A stretch of DNA of 64,000 nt from Nomia melanderi (lineage: Eukaryota > Arthropoda > Insecta > Hymenoptera > Halictidae). Positions 26,081-39,984 of this stretch are shown one piece after another (the first letter of the stretch is position 1; every line of letters starts with the position of its first letter). Location: positions 9,548,001 through 9,612,000 of the forward strand of contig NC_135008.1 in assembly GCF_051020985.1 (NCBI RefSeq). The letters are read 5' to 3'. The position numbers and the translations under genes are program-made. A model generated the notes under the pieces. The model was not told the origin of the DNA, did not search any database, and saw nothing but the letters and a program-made list of their open reading frames with translations.

Positions 26081-29000
26081 CTAACTTCTTATTGTAATAC
26101 TTTTCAACAAATGATTTTCTACTTCTCTTCCACATTTTAATATTCCAAACTCTTCTCTTGTTCTATACATATTCCATTTAAAATTTTTTAATTCGATATT
26201 GAAATCGTATCGTCGCAATCTTTCGTTTTCTAATTAAATTTTCTAGTATATTAATTGTTGATTCGACATAATAAATATTTGTTTGCCTGTTTTAAATCGG
26301 TACTGGCATGTAAAGTATTTACATTTTTCTGTAGGAAATAATCGGGTCAAGTATCGTGTCACAGAAAATTTTTCTCCGAGCTTAATTTCAACATTCTTTA
26401 TGTGGGCGCAATCAAGGTTATGGAGAAATGAAATCTTTTGTGTAATTAAAACTTACGATCACATTGCTATGCCCACTGAAGGAACAGTAAGAGCTACGTC
26501 AAAGTATTTTTCATCTTGTTTGACTACTTCTTTCCTACTTCTTCCGTATCAAATCGAATATGATATTTGCATCTGTATCACACAATTGAAAATGAATAAT
26601 ATTTTAGAACATATTTCAATGTTAGTACCTTCGAAAATGATTGAAAACACAATTTTGACAAATTATATTTTCAACTATCTTCACGTATGGATACATTATA
26701 TAACTGAATATATTATATGATACATATATGTAGCATATTTTACTCTTCTCACAGACAGAAACATCTTTTGTCGTTGGTAATCTATTAATATTAACAGAAT
26801 ATAACGAATGAAAAACTAATTGTGGACTATTATTGTGTTATATGTAAAACATATATAATTTATCAATCTAATCAAATTTTCATCTAACGAAAGAAACTAG
26901 AAATTCCCTTATAGGAATCGATTTCTCTTTTTCTTCGCGGAAGGGGTTCAATTAAACGCGAGAAACCGGGAGTAACAAGACAGAAACGGAGATTCCCAGT
27001 TTGCCCTGTCATTCTTCACCTATTCTGGTACAAGACGGGTTTGTTAGAGATCGAGTTATAGCCAGCGACGGTTGAGCTTTAATTTAATCCAGTACTTTCA
27101 GACCCCTGGGCATGCCGTTGCAAATGTCTTTGGCAACGCAACGGGAGTTTACAAGACACTCGGTTGAAAAGCGTTGCAATTAATCGAATATTCTCTGTCT
27201 GCGCCATGTCCAATACGAAATTAGTAGGCAGCTGCCGTTTGCGGTGCGACCCGATGTAAAGTAATTACATGAAGGGAACGGTCCAGGTGGAAACTGCAAA
27301 ACGGATCGAATGCCGTAATTACGGTGATATTTGAACTAGATTCCATTGAATGCCAATATCGACGATTTTCAAGACCATCAAACTTGAAATACATATTGTA
27401 CACTGTAGAAAATTAAAATATGACTGCTTATTTCTATAAAAAATCACAACTATTATATGTAGATATAAAACAGATATATATTAACCGCGATTCAATGATT
27501 TGAAAATCTGCTTCAAAATATCAATTGAGTTGCTCATTGGACAAATCTTTTTTTTCAGATTTAACTTTTTATAATTGAAACATAGTTTCTCTATTATTTT
27601 GGGTTTGTCATTATTTTGTAACAATAAATATTTCTTGAAAGATACACTATGTTATGGATACTATATGTTCGTCACATTAAAGCTGTACATGTAATAATGA
27701 ATTCAAATACATTCTATAATGTTTATTTGATTTTCCATTTGAAAGGAAATTTCAAAATCGATGTATATTATTGCATCACTTTTCTACTTTCTGATTTGTT
27801 AAGTTAACCGATTTGGCCAATTATTGACTTACTTGTTACGCAATTCATAAAATGTGTTGGCTAATTATATTTGTATCAGTCTGATGCGGTAGAGATCACG
27901 ATCGGGGTAATTGTGTGTAATCAATCCTTTAATTGCGATAACGGATGCTCGTTGATAAATTAATATGTATCTGATTGCTAATTCGTTATTTAGACGTAAT
28001 ATGTAGCTTTGAACTCGTTTAGATACAGTTTAGTAACAGTTAAACGGTCAATACAATAATGAACAGGATGCGGTCGAACGGATATTATAACCAAGCAGTG
28101 GATTGTTTTATACATAAAAACAATAATATTTTTTCATTTTCGATTGCGAGAAAATCAAACTTGAAAATTCATTTTCGACTTAAGATTATTTTATATTATT
28201 TTTACTTTTATTTATATTCTTTTCGCAATTTATACTAAAATGTAACTAACGTATTCCAAATTTTTCATTTTATGTACTTCAGATTTGGTCATTAAACCTT
28301 CATCATAATTACTTAAAATAGTGCCATTTTATAAGAATGTTAAAATTTAAAATATTTCAACCTCTGAACATTAAAGACAAATGTTGAAACACCGATACTA
28401 AATATAAGACACGTGAATAATGAAATATTAAAATGTTCGTCTTCAGTTTTAACAACTACAATGTTTCGTTTACCATTATACATGCTGCTATTTATTTAAC
28501 ATATTCCTGGTATCAAGAGTAACTATCTTAAATTTATAAGAAATTTGATTGTTATTAAAATTATATGGAACTTTTTTATAAGTGTGTGGTTTACAGTGCT
28601 TATAAGGGAATATAGAGTTGTCATATTTCTACGAATATGGGACACATTCAACATAACTCTTTTAAAAACTTGGAACGATTCTAGTTCAACGCTTCTCTTA
28701 TTAAACGTCTTATGGCCGCGAGTGGGTCAAGCGCAGGCTGCGTTACAAGCTGTCTATACATCATACAGTGAAGCTCAGTGCCAACCATCATACTCCTATA
28801 TCTGCGGTGTCAATTTGGATCATTCAAGAAGCATAAAAACAAAAAATCGGAACATAAGTAACATAATTCTAATGTTATAGAAATTGACAACTTCTTTGAT
28901 TATATACACTTGAGGACTACATATCTCACAGAACATGCTAGAAATGTTTAAGTATAGCATCTTATTTTTAACATAGAAATTCAAATTATTCGAATTATCC

Positions 29001-29098
29001 TTATTTAGTAATTATTTTGGTATGTACTTTTTATTTTTTGATGAAATATCAATAATATTATCTGCAACTAACATAAAGAAATATCGTGCAGAAATTAA
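26081..29098. other. Stretch without a supported gene; one 145-codon open frame
   Basis: A plus-strand frame of 145 codons (26283-26720) opens on TTG. It is long for such A+T-rich DNA, but its peptide shows no signal, domain or repeat I know, and A+T-rich codon use is uninformative. The patch 26930-27340 is G+C-richer and non-coding. A 111-codon plus frame at 28545-28880 is likewise unrecognised. I would not call either a gene without transcript or conservation support. Confidence 0.4.
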
Positions 29099-29235
29099 GG
29101 GGCGGAACTATTTTATTTCGATGTGCCATGTGTTGATACATTATACAAAATTAAATACTGAATTTTAAATTTTGTCGGTTTCCTATGTTGAATCAAATGG
29201 CCACTGAAAAGCGTATCTCGAATGCAAACGATTAG
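29099..29235. mobile_element. TTAA-type MITE, partial copy C
   Basis: Reverse-complemented, this segment starts TAATCGTTTGCATTCGAGA, then GGCCATTTGATTCAACATAGG and a GAAATAAAATAGTTC-like middle, in the same order as copy B (21049-21299). The terminal TTAA has decayed to TTAG (about 29232-29235). The other end, expected at 28960-29000, is not recognisable, so the copy is truncated or diverged. Confidence 0.55.
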
Positions 29236-31442
29236 CGCGTGAGTAGAAATATTTTAAAGGTAAGAAATTTTGTGCAATCTGTTTGCACAGCTGGATACTT
29301 TATTTGATAATAATTTATAACTTTGTAGTTTATCGTTCGTCTAACTTCAGTAATTTCTCCAATTTGATACAATACCATCATATATGGATTGAGAGACATA
29401 TTATTGATTTGGTATTACTCTGATCACCAATTATAATGTTGCAACTTTTCTACCAATTAATTGGTCTGACTTCCACTAAGATCACGATCGAGTAGGTTTT
29501 TTGCTGACTGAAAGCGTTCAACAGGAATTAACCTGAAACCCTTGTTCTTCACATTTTTTTATGAAATAAAGTAAAAGCGTGGAAAACTGTAGAATTCTTC
29601 ACAATAAATCTTATTACATTATGGGTAAAATGTGTAAGTGCCAATTAAACAATTTACTTTATTTTAGAAACCACGTCACTCTATACAGCTTGTGAAAAAG
29701 TTATTTCTGATGTTTATCTTTCTACGAGACATCTTTTGTAAAACAACATTTCTTCTACATATTCAGTTTCTTGTTATATTAATATTCGATTGATTGAAAA
29801 GATATAAATTATTTTATTAACTGATTTATTTTTCTATGGCTGTAAATTTATAGAAATTTGCATACAAATAAGAAGAGTCTTTAGGAGGATTAATTTAAAA
29901 TTTAAATATCTTATACGTTAATTAGGAATACCTATTTATTTATGAATAAAATTCATATAAAAGATGAACGAAGGAGCCAGTGAAAAGCTAGACGACGTCC
30001 TCTTTTTACAACGAATAAGTAATTCCAAACATTTCATAAATCTTAAAGGGTATTGGCTTCTTTGATCCGAAACTCCCAGACTGACTTGCGAAATTGGAAT
30101 CTTGATTGATTCATGTACCGGCGTTGCGCCAATATTTATTTTATGCAAAAATTCACCAAAAATATCGAAACGTTATTTTATAACAGAAGGAAATTGAAAT
30201 TTCCAACAGTTCATATAGGTGAAATGAACAGTTACTGTCAAATATGGTAATTAGTTTCTAATCAAAATAGTTTTGGTAATTCTTATCTGCTTTTATTAAT
30301 TCTTGAACCTATATAACTTCCTTATCATTACAAAACTATAAAAACAATTTGCATTTAAGAATCACCAGCATTTTTCTCAATATTTATTAATTACATTTTT
30401 CATTTCAATCATGATTCACAATTTATCTCATTTCGGTACATACACGACTGCTTCTTTCCCAAAATTGCAGCTAGATGAGTAACACTGCAATCTGAATTGT
30501 TCGCGAATCAATCACAATTTGGACTTCATTGCCCATGAAATCGGTAAACAGCAATGTTCGCAGACATCCCGTCGCAATCGTTCCCAAGTGTGTACCTACT
30601 TTGATCTACGTCTGCAATTTTCGAACGAGTGCTCTCGTGCCGGCTGCATAAACCGTTTGCACGCATTCAACTGTAATTGTGTCTTTGCCGATAACCGCTA
30701 AAATGGTCTCAATCGAGAAAAGAGAGTAAACCGTTCCCCGCGATTACAGAAACTACCGACGCCGTTTTAACGATGTCGCAACGACGCGAGCTGCGAACAG
30801 TTCTAAAAACGCAACTTCGTTCCACCTGCTCGATAAAATTCCAATTTAAATTCTCCCCGACGTTAATACGATGAAACTATAAGATTGTTTTTCAAAGAAG
30901 AATAAAACAACTACAAATACAACGTTCGTTACAGTCGTGCCACGAACGAAGCAATCCCAATGTCGACCAGACTCGTCAACTAATTGAATTAAAGAAGACT
31001 TATCGTCCGTTACTAACCATTGTACCTACAAACTTCATCATATGCACAACGCGTGGACCAACAAGAAGAATCTCATTCCTACTGTAACGAAACAGGAAGA
31101 AAGAATTCATAATTTTTATCGAGGAACATCTCAATTTGTATCGAATTTATCAATCAATTATCCATGGGGCCATTCTGTAGAGGAGATATCAGTCAATTAA
31201 TATAACGACGGACGGAATCAAAATCAAGACGAGAAAGTACCGAGAACCACATATTTTTGAAACCTTTATGTAAACTTCGAGTTTATTCCAAGGAATACGA
31301 GAGATTGAATTTCTCATCCTGAAACAAAGAATTTGCGAGCTTGCATTCTTGGGATCATCGAAACTCCCGAACTCGCTGGGAGATCGAACATCAGGCAACA
31401 TCGAGGCGACTCTCCCGACATCGCCCCTTTTTTCCGGCGGTC
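29236..31442. other. Stretch without a supported gene; G+C-richer from about 30480
   Basis: 29236-30480 is A+T-rich with nothing recognised. From about 30480 to 31440 the sequence becomes G+C- and CpG-richer, without a long open frame (best about 70 codons). This rise leads up to the TATA motif at 31443, so part of it may be upstream promoter DNA. Confidence 0.4.
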
Positions 31443-31558
31443 TATAAAATAAACGAAACGTTCAAAGTGTTAAGTGCGAAACGATCGGCAGGTATTGTGC
31501 ACAGCCATGTAAAGAACGAAAAGTGTGTTATATACTTGTTGCACGAAATGTTTTGAGT
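31443..31558 (+). promoter_or_regulatory. Candidate TATA promoter with short non-coding first exon
   Basis: TATAAAA (31443-31449) follows the G+C-rich GGCGGTC. Typical spacing puts a start site near 31470-31475. Sequence after it (AAGTGTTAAGTGCGAAACG) has the look of an insect 5' leader. A strong donor, GAGT|GTAAGT, has its GT at 31559-31560; an alternative CAG|GTATTG is at about 31491. The only ATGs in the putative exon (31508, 31549) lead to immediate stops, so it would be an untranslated first exon. No coding exon downstream is identified. Motif-based inference only. Confidence 0.35.
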
Positions 31559-31564
31559 GTAAGT

Positions 31565-33061
31565 TGGTGTATTCTGAATTAACATTGCACTGTTGCATGC
31601 GTGCATGCTGATAGGTGTTCCAAGTTAGAACGGAGCATCACGTTAACCAGTTTCCGGGGCACACTGCGCTTTATGACCGAATGTAGCTCTTGCATTCTCC
31701 ATTAACGCTTGCAATATTCACTCTAACGTTCTACTTTATGCGGGACCGGGAATGAACACGCATAATGCATTATCATTAAAAACGTTATTTTTCATAAATC
31801 TCTGTTCTAACCTCTGTAAATACTATATTTAATTAATTTTGCACAGTATAATGTAAACGGTTTCTTTTTATTTCCACGCTTCATCCTATTATTCCCAATA
31901 TTGTTATGAACATGAAGTGAAATTGAAGTTTTAATAATTGAGTTCGTGTGCAATATAAAAATATTATTTTTGTTCTGTGTAATATTATAATAATAATCTT
32001 TCTAATCTAACCTTTAAATTTTATATTCTTGTGTGATTATAGTCACTATCATCAGAAATAAGAAAATGTTGATTTGTGAATGTACATTGGATAACTTGTG
32101 TATAAAGTAGAAAGTATCACATTCATTATGTGATCATTGATATATTTTATGGTCAATTGATTTTTCGTAGAGAAGTGCAAAATATTTATCATCGCAAATA
32201 TACAAGCTGAAAAATATAAGAGAAGGCAATCTTCATTGAAAGAACACAACTTCATTGTGGATCTACATTCCCTGTTAATTTTAATTATGCACATTTATTC
32301 AGTAGTTCACAAAGAAAACTAACGTATGTAACTGTGTTCCTTGTATTATATATGGGCAGTACAAAATTGGAAATTATTACTGAGAATTAGACTAATCAAA
32401 ATTATTCCATTTATTAAGAAATGCGTCTTCCGCATATAGCATTTTATTTCTTATTACTTACTTTTATTACTTGCTATTACTATTTTAATGTCCAGTATTT
32501 CATGGTTATATTTATTCCAAAAAATGGGATATTTATTTCGCAGATATTTATATCGATGTATCCGCAGCGTATATCAAACTATAAACGGTAACATACCAGA
32601 ATATTCAAGTTTTGACAGGTAAACGTGGTGTGCAACAAGTGGTCAGCAGTAGTTGACTGCGGTCAGTATCAATACCGAAAGTGTTAACGAACGAACATGA
32701 ATGTATAAACAGTTCAAACACAAGTGAACGTCGGTAAACACGAACGAGCGTGAATCTAAAAGAATAAATACATACACAGTGTTTCGTCCAATGCGAAACA
32801 AAACAATGAAAATCCTCGAAGGTTCGTTTACGACATGGACGTGCTAATAAAATTATTTTCGGGATTAGCTTTTTTCGAGTCAGTTTTATTTGTGTTACGA
32901 TGGGCAATTTCACCCCAAATAATAGTAAAGTTATTTAGTCATTATGCGTTTTTCCAGACAATAGTTTCGGAATTTTCACTTCATTCGTCCAGACAACCGA
33001 CCATATCGTAAACCGGGTGTTGTATAAAAACACCTACAGGTCGCACTTGGGAGAGACATTC
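31565..33061. other. A+T-rich stretch without a supported feature
   Basis: No recognised frame, repeat or RNA. A 102-codon minus-strand frame at 32605-32913 lacks any known domain. Confidence 0.45.
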
Positions 33062-33122
33062 GACAATCTTTCGTAACACATTCTGCTTAACACACTTCGC
33101 GACAATCTTTCGTGACACATTC
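33062..33122. repeat. 39-bp-period direct repeat
   Basis: GACAATCTTTCGTAACACAT at 33062 recurs as GACAATCTTTCGTGACACAT at 33101 (21 of 22 bases identical over the full unit), separated by a TTAACACACTTCG-like linker. A local duplication in moderately G+C-rich DNA. Confidence 0.75.
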
Positions 33123-36100
33123 GGAAAAACACAACAAGTCCATCGTTCTGGACATACACACTTCAGCTTCACACTCCGAAGAAGCATTTAGTTCGAAGTT
33201 CGGGAATTTGTTCGTCTCGAAACGCGTAACATAAAAACGGGTTCTCAATATCGTGAAAAACCGGTGGTCTGATCTCAATCCTTCGGAGGTCAGAATCGAA
33301 ACAGTCGGTTTCTGATTAAGTTCGGAAATCGAAACGTCGCGATCATCAACGAGACCTAAAATTAAAGCTGGGCTTTACAACTCCAGTCAAGGAATTTAAT
33401 CCGCGTTCGATGATCGTGCACAGGCGTGCACTTTAACGGGGTCGCCACGCTGCCGACATAACACATAAATATATCGAGAAAATGCTGATACACGTGGATA
33501 TTTCAAACAACATCATCAGTTTATTATTCAACAGAGAAGTTCGAGCGAAACACGAATGCAAAAACATTTTTTATTATTACAATGTTCGAACATATTTGAT
33601 GTTTCATCCGTAACTGATTGATCTTTCATATTCGAGTGTTCCACAATTTGTAAAAAATGGAAATCAGTTTATCTTTGCGTTTATTTTTCTTATTTTTCTT
33701 TGCGTTTATTTGTGTTTACTTTAGCGCCCATGCATAGTTATGGTATTTGATCACGTTCGTTTGAGGTTCGTTCATTTATAGTGAACTCGCATTTGGAAGC
33801 CGTTCTTCAGCGAACTGTGCTGCAAATAGGACAGGTAATGTTGTAAGCAGTAGCTCATTTGCAAATTTTTCATTCCGGACTAACGTAACTTCCTGCATCA
33901 ACATCGACAATTTGTTGCTTAATTACATTTACGCTTTAATGAAGACACAATGATGAACTGTTTTCACGAACGCCTCGATAATACGATTCCGTTCGGCAAT
34001 ATTCGATTAGTTCAGTGATCGAATAAATACTCGTTTCCCTCAGCGTGAAAAATGCAATTTGCTGGATTTCATTTTTGGCTTCTTAATCGTAATGTTTATT
34101 TGTAATTCCTTTAGGTGATATTTGATACTATAAAAATAGAAAAGGCGGAATCAACTTTTTGAAGAAAATTCATAAAGGAAAAGAATATCACACGGGTTCA
34201 AAGTTTCACGTATTTCATGAATGCAATACGTATTGTATGGAATATAGAATTTCATCTGACTGCAATGATTCTTTTTTACTCGGTTCTCCGGGAAAGCAGT
34301 TATTGATTCTGAGAGATACAAATTGCATTTGCTAGTCGTATTCTTCATAATAATTTGAGAAAACAGAGGAACAGAATACTTGAACGAATATTACAATATA
34401 TTAGATATGATAAATTTGTCATATAAATTCTATACACTTTATTGACCGACAATTATTGAGTTGAATTGTAGGTAAATCATTTGTGTTCTTTCCTTGAGGT
34501 TTATTTATATAAGAGAGGGGGAGAGAGGAACATAAAAATGAGGACTTCGATCTTTCAAATTGTACTTTCAATAGAAAAATTAATGGAAAAGGCACAAATC
34601 ACAGCGTTGGTATATTTATTGACTGGAGCAGTTGCATGAGAGCTAACGATTTATTTGTATCCTTTTTCAATGGAACGAATGAAAAATTTCTCTTCGCTGA
34701 AAATTCTAGTATCCGGAAGTGGTATGCTGTGTTTTATTGGCCGATTGAAACCTAAACGATGAAACGTGGTAGGATGAAAAAATAAATTGCTATATTTTTG
34801 CTGCAGTGCGGTGATTGACTGCTCAATACTCGTAGTCGATGAAAGTCCGTAATAAAACAATTTTCAAACTTTTTGCCAGCACTTCATTAAGTTTATATTA
34901 CAACGACGCTATTAAAAACTCGTATATTGTTTAAAATAATTTTATATGCAAGAAAGTATCGATTGTAATTTCACTTTCCAATGACAGCTAAGAAAAAAAT
35001 AAAAATGTGATTTTTATTCTATCATATTCTGTGTAGTGTTCATTGTAAATTTCAGCTGTTTTAATTATATTTTTCAATCTTATAACGTAGAAAGTTTACA
35101 AAACAAACAGAAGTTTACTTTCCCTGTGTATAGAGTATCCTTTCTACAGTGATAGAACTGTATACCTTCATTCATGCAACAGCGCAGTACTAAAGCTTCC
35201 TGAAAAGACTTGATGTTCGAAACATGTTCGAGATATGGGAAGACTTTCAAATCTTCGATTTGACTGTCGATGACATTCAAACGTACAGGGTGATTCGTTT
35301 ATATTGGAACTCGTGCACGCGGGAATATACGCGTGTAATAACAGTAAATCCTGTATAGATACTACTACATTTGCACTTCGTCACTGCGCTTGAGACCTGT
35401 CATATTCGCGGAGTTCCGAGAACTCCGTCCATTGGTCTATTAAATATGTTTCAATATTTGCAACAAGTTGTTAAACGATTTTTTATACGCGTTTAAAATC
35501 GTGTTCACTGACAAAGCATTTCCAGGCAGCTGTTGATATTTCCGTCATTGATGTCAAATATGAAATGTTTACACTGTTTGAATAGTGTGAACTAGTTTCA
35601 ATAGAAAATTATTTGAATGGTCTTTTTTCTCGTTTTAAGATAATCGCTTGATTAATTTTTAATATTGTTTATATGCACACTATATTATGAAACTAACTTC
35701 CTTCCATCTTCAACACTAAAGAACTTTTGAAGCATTGATTATATTATTAACTTATTTCTATAGTTAACTAATAAAGATGCGCCTGCGAAGAGGATATTGG
35801 TTCATAAACGTTGGAAAATAAGATTGGACTGATCAGACGAGAAACATAAATTATGTATAGTTCAGTTCATCATCTCATAAATGATTTCAGAGATTCTAGT
35901 TTTCCTTGAAATACAAACAATTATGTATCATGATCAAATTCCAAGACACTAAAATAGACTCGAAAAATGTCGAAACAACTGTTTAAAGACAATAAAAGAT
36001 CGTTATCTTAAAAGCAAGAAGTAAAAGGTACGAACTTTAACAGGTGGTAAAAGAGATAAATTTAATAGTGAATTTAATTCGAACAGTAATTGCGAGCACG

Positions 36101-38002
36101 ATAAATGCAAATTAAAATGATCCCTGATTAAATGCGTTGTTTCAGAACTTTTGCCAGTGAGCGTGTTTGAAATATTCAGATGCACGGTTGAAAGAGAACA
36201 TTTCTCGCGAGTCGAAACGTGGACGATAGCCGCCATGCGAATTCTCATACACGCGAGAACACCGGCGTTGCGTGTAAGGGTTAATGTCCGAGAGCCAGTT
36301 GGTAGAGGTTATGTAGTTAATGACTAGGTCCCTGCATTGCGACATGGAAACCATCAGGTTCCCTGCAACCTTTCTGCAGCCACTTTCAGTCGTAGTCACT
36401 TTTCCAACAAGACTCGTTCGTTTCGACTTATCCAGACACTAAATCGCTGCAGAGAATCTCCCAGATTCCCCCATCGTAAATCTTGAGACGCTTCCTGACG
36501 CATCACCGCGAATGTTCGCACCCCGAAAACTCTGTGTTCTCACTGTTTCAGGAAAAATGGAATAGCTGCTACTGTAACAGCATCCTATTATCGTAAAAGA
36601 CATGACGTTTCATGAGATTGCTTGCAATTTTCAAATTTTCTTCTGTCATATTTACTGATTTCATAGCGAGATTGTAGTTTTTAACGGAGGAAACATAGCT
36701 GCGAAACGTTTATTGTGAAACTATGATTATTTGGTTTGAAGTAATTTTATATTACCTCGCATAAGACGGTAATAAGGATGTTTTGTATTGATACTATCAA
36801 TTTTCACATTGTGAACAGCGAAAGTCGATGATTTGACTACTTGTGATCCGTACTCAACGATCTATCAGAAACTGACAAATTAATAATTGAGTTCAGCTCT
36901 GAGATATTTAATTCATCCAGAAAAGGAACGTCAATATTTCAGAATGTCAACATGACGTGGACGAAGCAGTAGAGTGTGCATGAATTACCTGGACTGCAAA
37001 CAAGCGGCACAGTTTCCTCTCGGCTTCTGCTTAGCTTGCACGTCATTCAGCTGTTTGGACTTTGCAACTACAAAGACTTTTTAATATTTTTCGACGTTTT
37101 AATTACTTCTGGTATAAAGATGTATTTCGAGAATAACTCCAGTAATTTCTTATAATAAATGAAAAATTCAAGTCTCAGTTCGGTTCGATTCTACTGTAAA
37201 CTTGAACATATTACAATTTTAAGGATTTAATAATAACTTATTCGAAATACGCATAGCTACGATGGATAAAATCGTTATTTCACTGCTACAAGCTAATAAA
37301 CACAAAAAGAAATGTTCGATGTATCCGAACGAATTTATGTTCCGACCTATTATGTTGAACTGCTCAGTGACATTTAAATATAGCAGCACAACCTTTAATG
37401 TAACAAAAACAAAATAATTTAAATTTTATATTCAATTGTTGATTTTCAAGTTTTAACTACGCTGCAGGCTGTATTGTACAATATGCATTATTTCTCTGCT
37501 GCCGTACTGTATCATCTATCTCAATTATAGAATGTGCTTGCGTCTAATTGTAACAGCGGAGTTTAATGGAAACATGAGGACAACCCTCTCTCACTCTCTC
37601 CTCTCTGTACCTCGATAGGTTTCGCATCTCCGATATGATAATCTGGCAAAGGGTTTGAAACTTCGCGGAACAATAGAATTTGCATCATGGAATACGAGTT
37701 ACGTTGGTTACTTGTAAGATGACCCACATTTTAACCTATCAAAAGATAAAGCAACCGATTTGCTGCGATACTTGCTTCAGTTTCTCCCTCCCTCATTGCC
37801 AGCTGTGACGCTATCAGAACCAACGCTATTAGAACTAATAATCGGGTTATTCCATTACGGATACGTTTACATTTAGAGAATAATGCCAATTCAAGTGGTT
37901 GGAGGTTTTTGTTCTTTTAGGTATTTGCACTGAATAGGTCTTTATCAATATAATTACCTGAATTATTGCCTTCACGATTATAGATGATCGTAGATGAACG
38001 GT
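33123..38002. other. Stretch without a supported gene; minor repeats and a possible transposon tip
   Basis: CTTTGCGTTTATTT is duplicated at 33673 and 33698 (period 25). At 35285 TACAGGGTGATTCGTTTAT resembles a mariner/Tc-type terminus, but no partner end is visible. Nearby is an 8-bp-arm palindrome, CGGAGTTC-CGA-GAACTCCG (35409-35427). Patches at 36160-36560 and 37560-37860 are G+C-richer without usable frames. A TTAACCCTTACACGC-type tip (minus strand, about 36270-36285) may be another TTAA element edge. Confidence 0.4.
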
Positions 38003-38145
38003 GACCATAAAATAAATCATTAAATAGTCACAAAATTAAATCATAAAATTAAGTCATAAAATAGTTGTTCATAAAATTGAGTCATAAAATAGTTATTCGT
38101 AAAATCGAGTCCCAAAATAGTCATAAAATTGAGTCATAAAGTAGT
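38003..38145. repeat. Minisatellite, 28-bp unit
   Basis: GTCATAAAATAGTTGTTCAT-type units start at 38053, 38081 and 38109 (exact period 28), with shortened units at about 38120 and 38133 and degenerate precursors back to about 38003. The unit is built on CATAAAATNGAGT-like submotifs. Confidence 0.8.
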
Positions 38146-39984
38146 AGTAAATTAACATTTAGCTTATGTTCATTTAGAACAGGGGTTTCGCGCGAATTAA
38201 ACGTAAGAGCAGGTTTTACGAATTATAGACGCATTGGCTCGAGTAACATCCACGAATGGTAAGAAGCTCATTACGTAAATCGAAGTCTCGAGTCGGAACA
38301 CTCGGCATCTCCTACCTGTACGTAAGGCTGAAGAGGGTTAAATGGCTCGCAACAGATACGCTAATATGTACAGCTTTACGCCCGAAAGTACTTGAACGAG
38401 TTTCCAGCGCGATGAAACGTTAGCTTGGGAAAACGTGATCACCTGCTGATCGTGCCCTTTTAATATGATTTTCATTCAAAATTTCGTAAAGCTAACAGGT
38501 TTTACGAAACCAAAAACAAACTAGGCTAATAACGTGTTTTGATTTTCTGTAAGCGTATACAATCTTGAACGAATAAAATGTATTTTATTTGACTGGTCCG
38601 ATAATTTTGACCGTTTTATATAATATTATTTACCCTTTCATAACAAAGATAAACGGTGTTAAGAATAATTATTAATGATTGCTATCACAATTCTTATGCT
38701 ACATTATTATAAATATTTTTATTCCACATTAATCTTCTTATTGCAATTGATTACAAGCCATCGTAAACACTGAAATATTATAGAGGGGCGAAAGTCTGTT
38801 AAACGATTGCTAAAGTACTTCAAAGTTTTCAATCTAAATGCTCCTCCAATAAATACCTATCTCTTTCTCTCTCTCTCTCTCCCCCTCTCATTCTTTGTAA
38901 GTATTTACTGTTTCTTTTACTTATCATTCGTCTGCTTCATTCTGCAGAAACGAAGGTTTATAACTGTACAGTGCTCGGTCCATTTTATGATTGCTTCTTT
39001 AACGTTTACCAATTACTGATATAAATTGCAAGCTTCCTGCGTGTGTACTTTCCGATAAAAATATTACACGTTGCTAACGTTTTAAGAACTTCAAACAGTT
39101 TCATTTCACTGTATGATCCTTGGCAGACAAAAGAAATTGCAGTGCCACTTGAAAAACAAATTACATGCTGCTCTCGAATTGTTCACAAAATTCCATATGC
39201 CGTTAAGCGTCTGTTTGCTACCTGTCTTATTAAAGTTGCATAAAACGTGAAACTGAGTAATTGGAATGGCACGTGTAAAAGACATTCTCCATCTTAGAGA
39301 TCACTCTCAGCAGAGGATGAGTAATAGGAACTACAATATTCGAACGAGAAACGTCTCGTGCTAAATACCTAACTTGACAGTTGCCATTTATGTTTCTTAT
39401 CGATGGTACTACCAATTTGTTAAATGAAACGTTCACTGATGTTCGATTCCTATTGTAAGCTTCCATTTCATCTTGGTTTACATTTTCTATAGTCTATTAT
39501 AGAATCGAATTGTCAGACATATGCATTGTGAATAAATAATGTTCCTTCTTTCGCAATATTACCACTTAAACAATTAACCATTACACTCAAAGATACAAGT
39601 AACAGCATCACGAATGTTTACTTTCCAAATCACAAAAAAATATTAATGCTAATTTTATGCATTGTATTAGTAGTTTTATTATTTGTTAAATAAAATGAAG
39701 AACTATTTCTAAGATCAGTAAAGTTTAAAGTCGTCAATGTTTTTATTTTATATGTTTTAGATATTCTATAATCATTATTGGTTTAGTACTATAAAAATAT
39801 ATTATTGCAATATAATAATATAACAAATAATTTGAATGATAAAAAACACTTACATTAAATTGTATTTAATTGTAAGACTTTATTTATATTTTCACACAAG
39901 TAAATACAGATTCATAATGTTGCTGTATTGTAACTTGAATTTGCAATTATTAAAGTACTACGAGTGGTATTTTATTTTAGACGA
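38146..39984. other. Stretch without a supported gene; (TC)n tract
   Basis: A pyrimidine (CT)n microsatellite lies at 38861-38889. 38180-38460 is G+C-richer without a usable frame. Short frames at 38807-39466 have no domains. 39640-39960 is very A+T-rich. Confidence 0.5.

Noticed and set aside
35285..35430. mariner-like transposon
   Set aside because: Only one terminus-like sequence is seen; no partner end and no target duplication.
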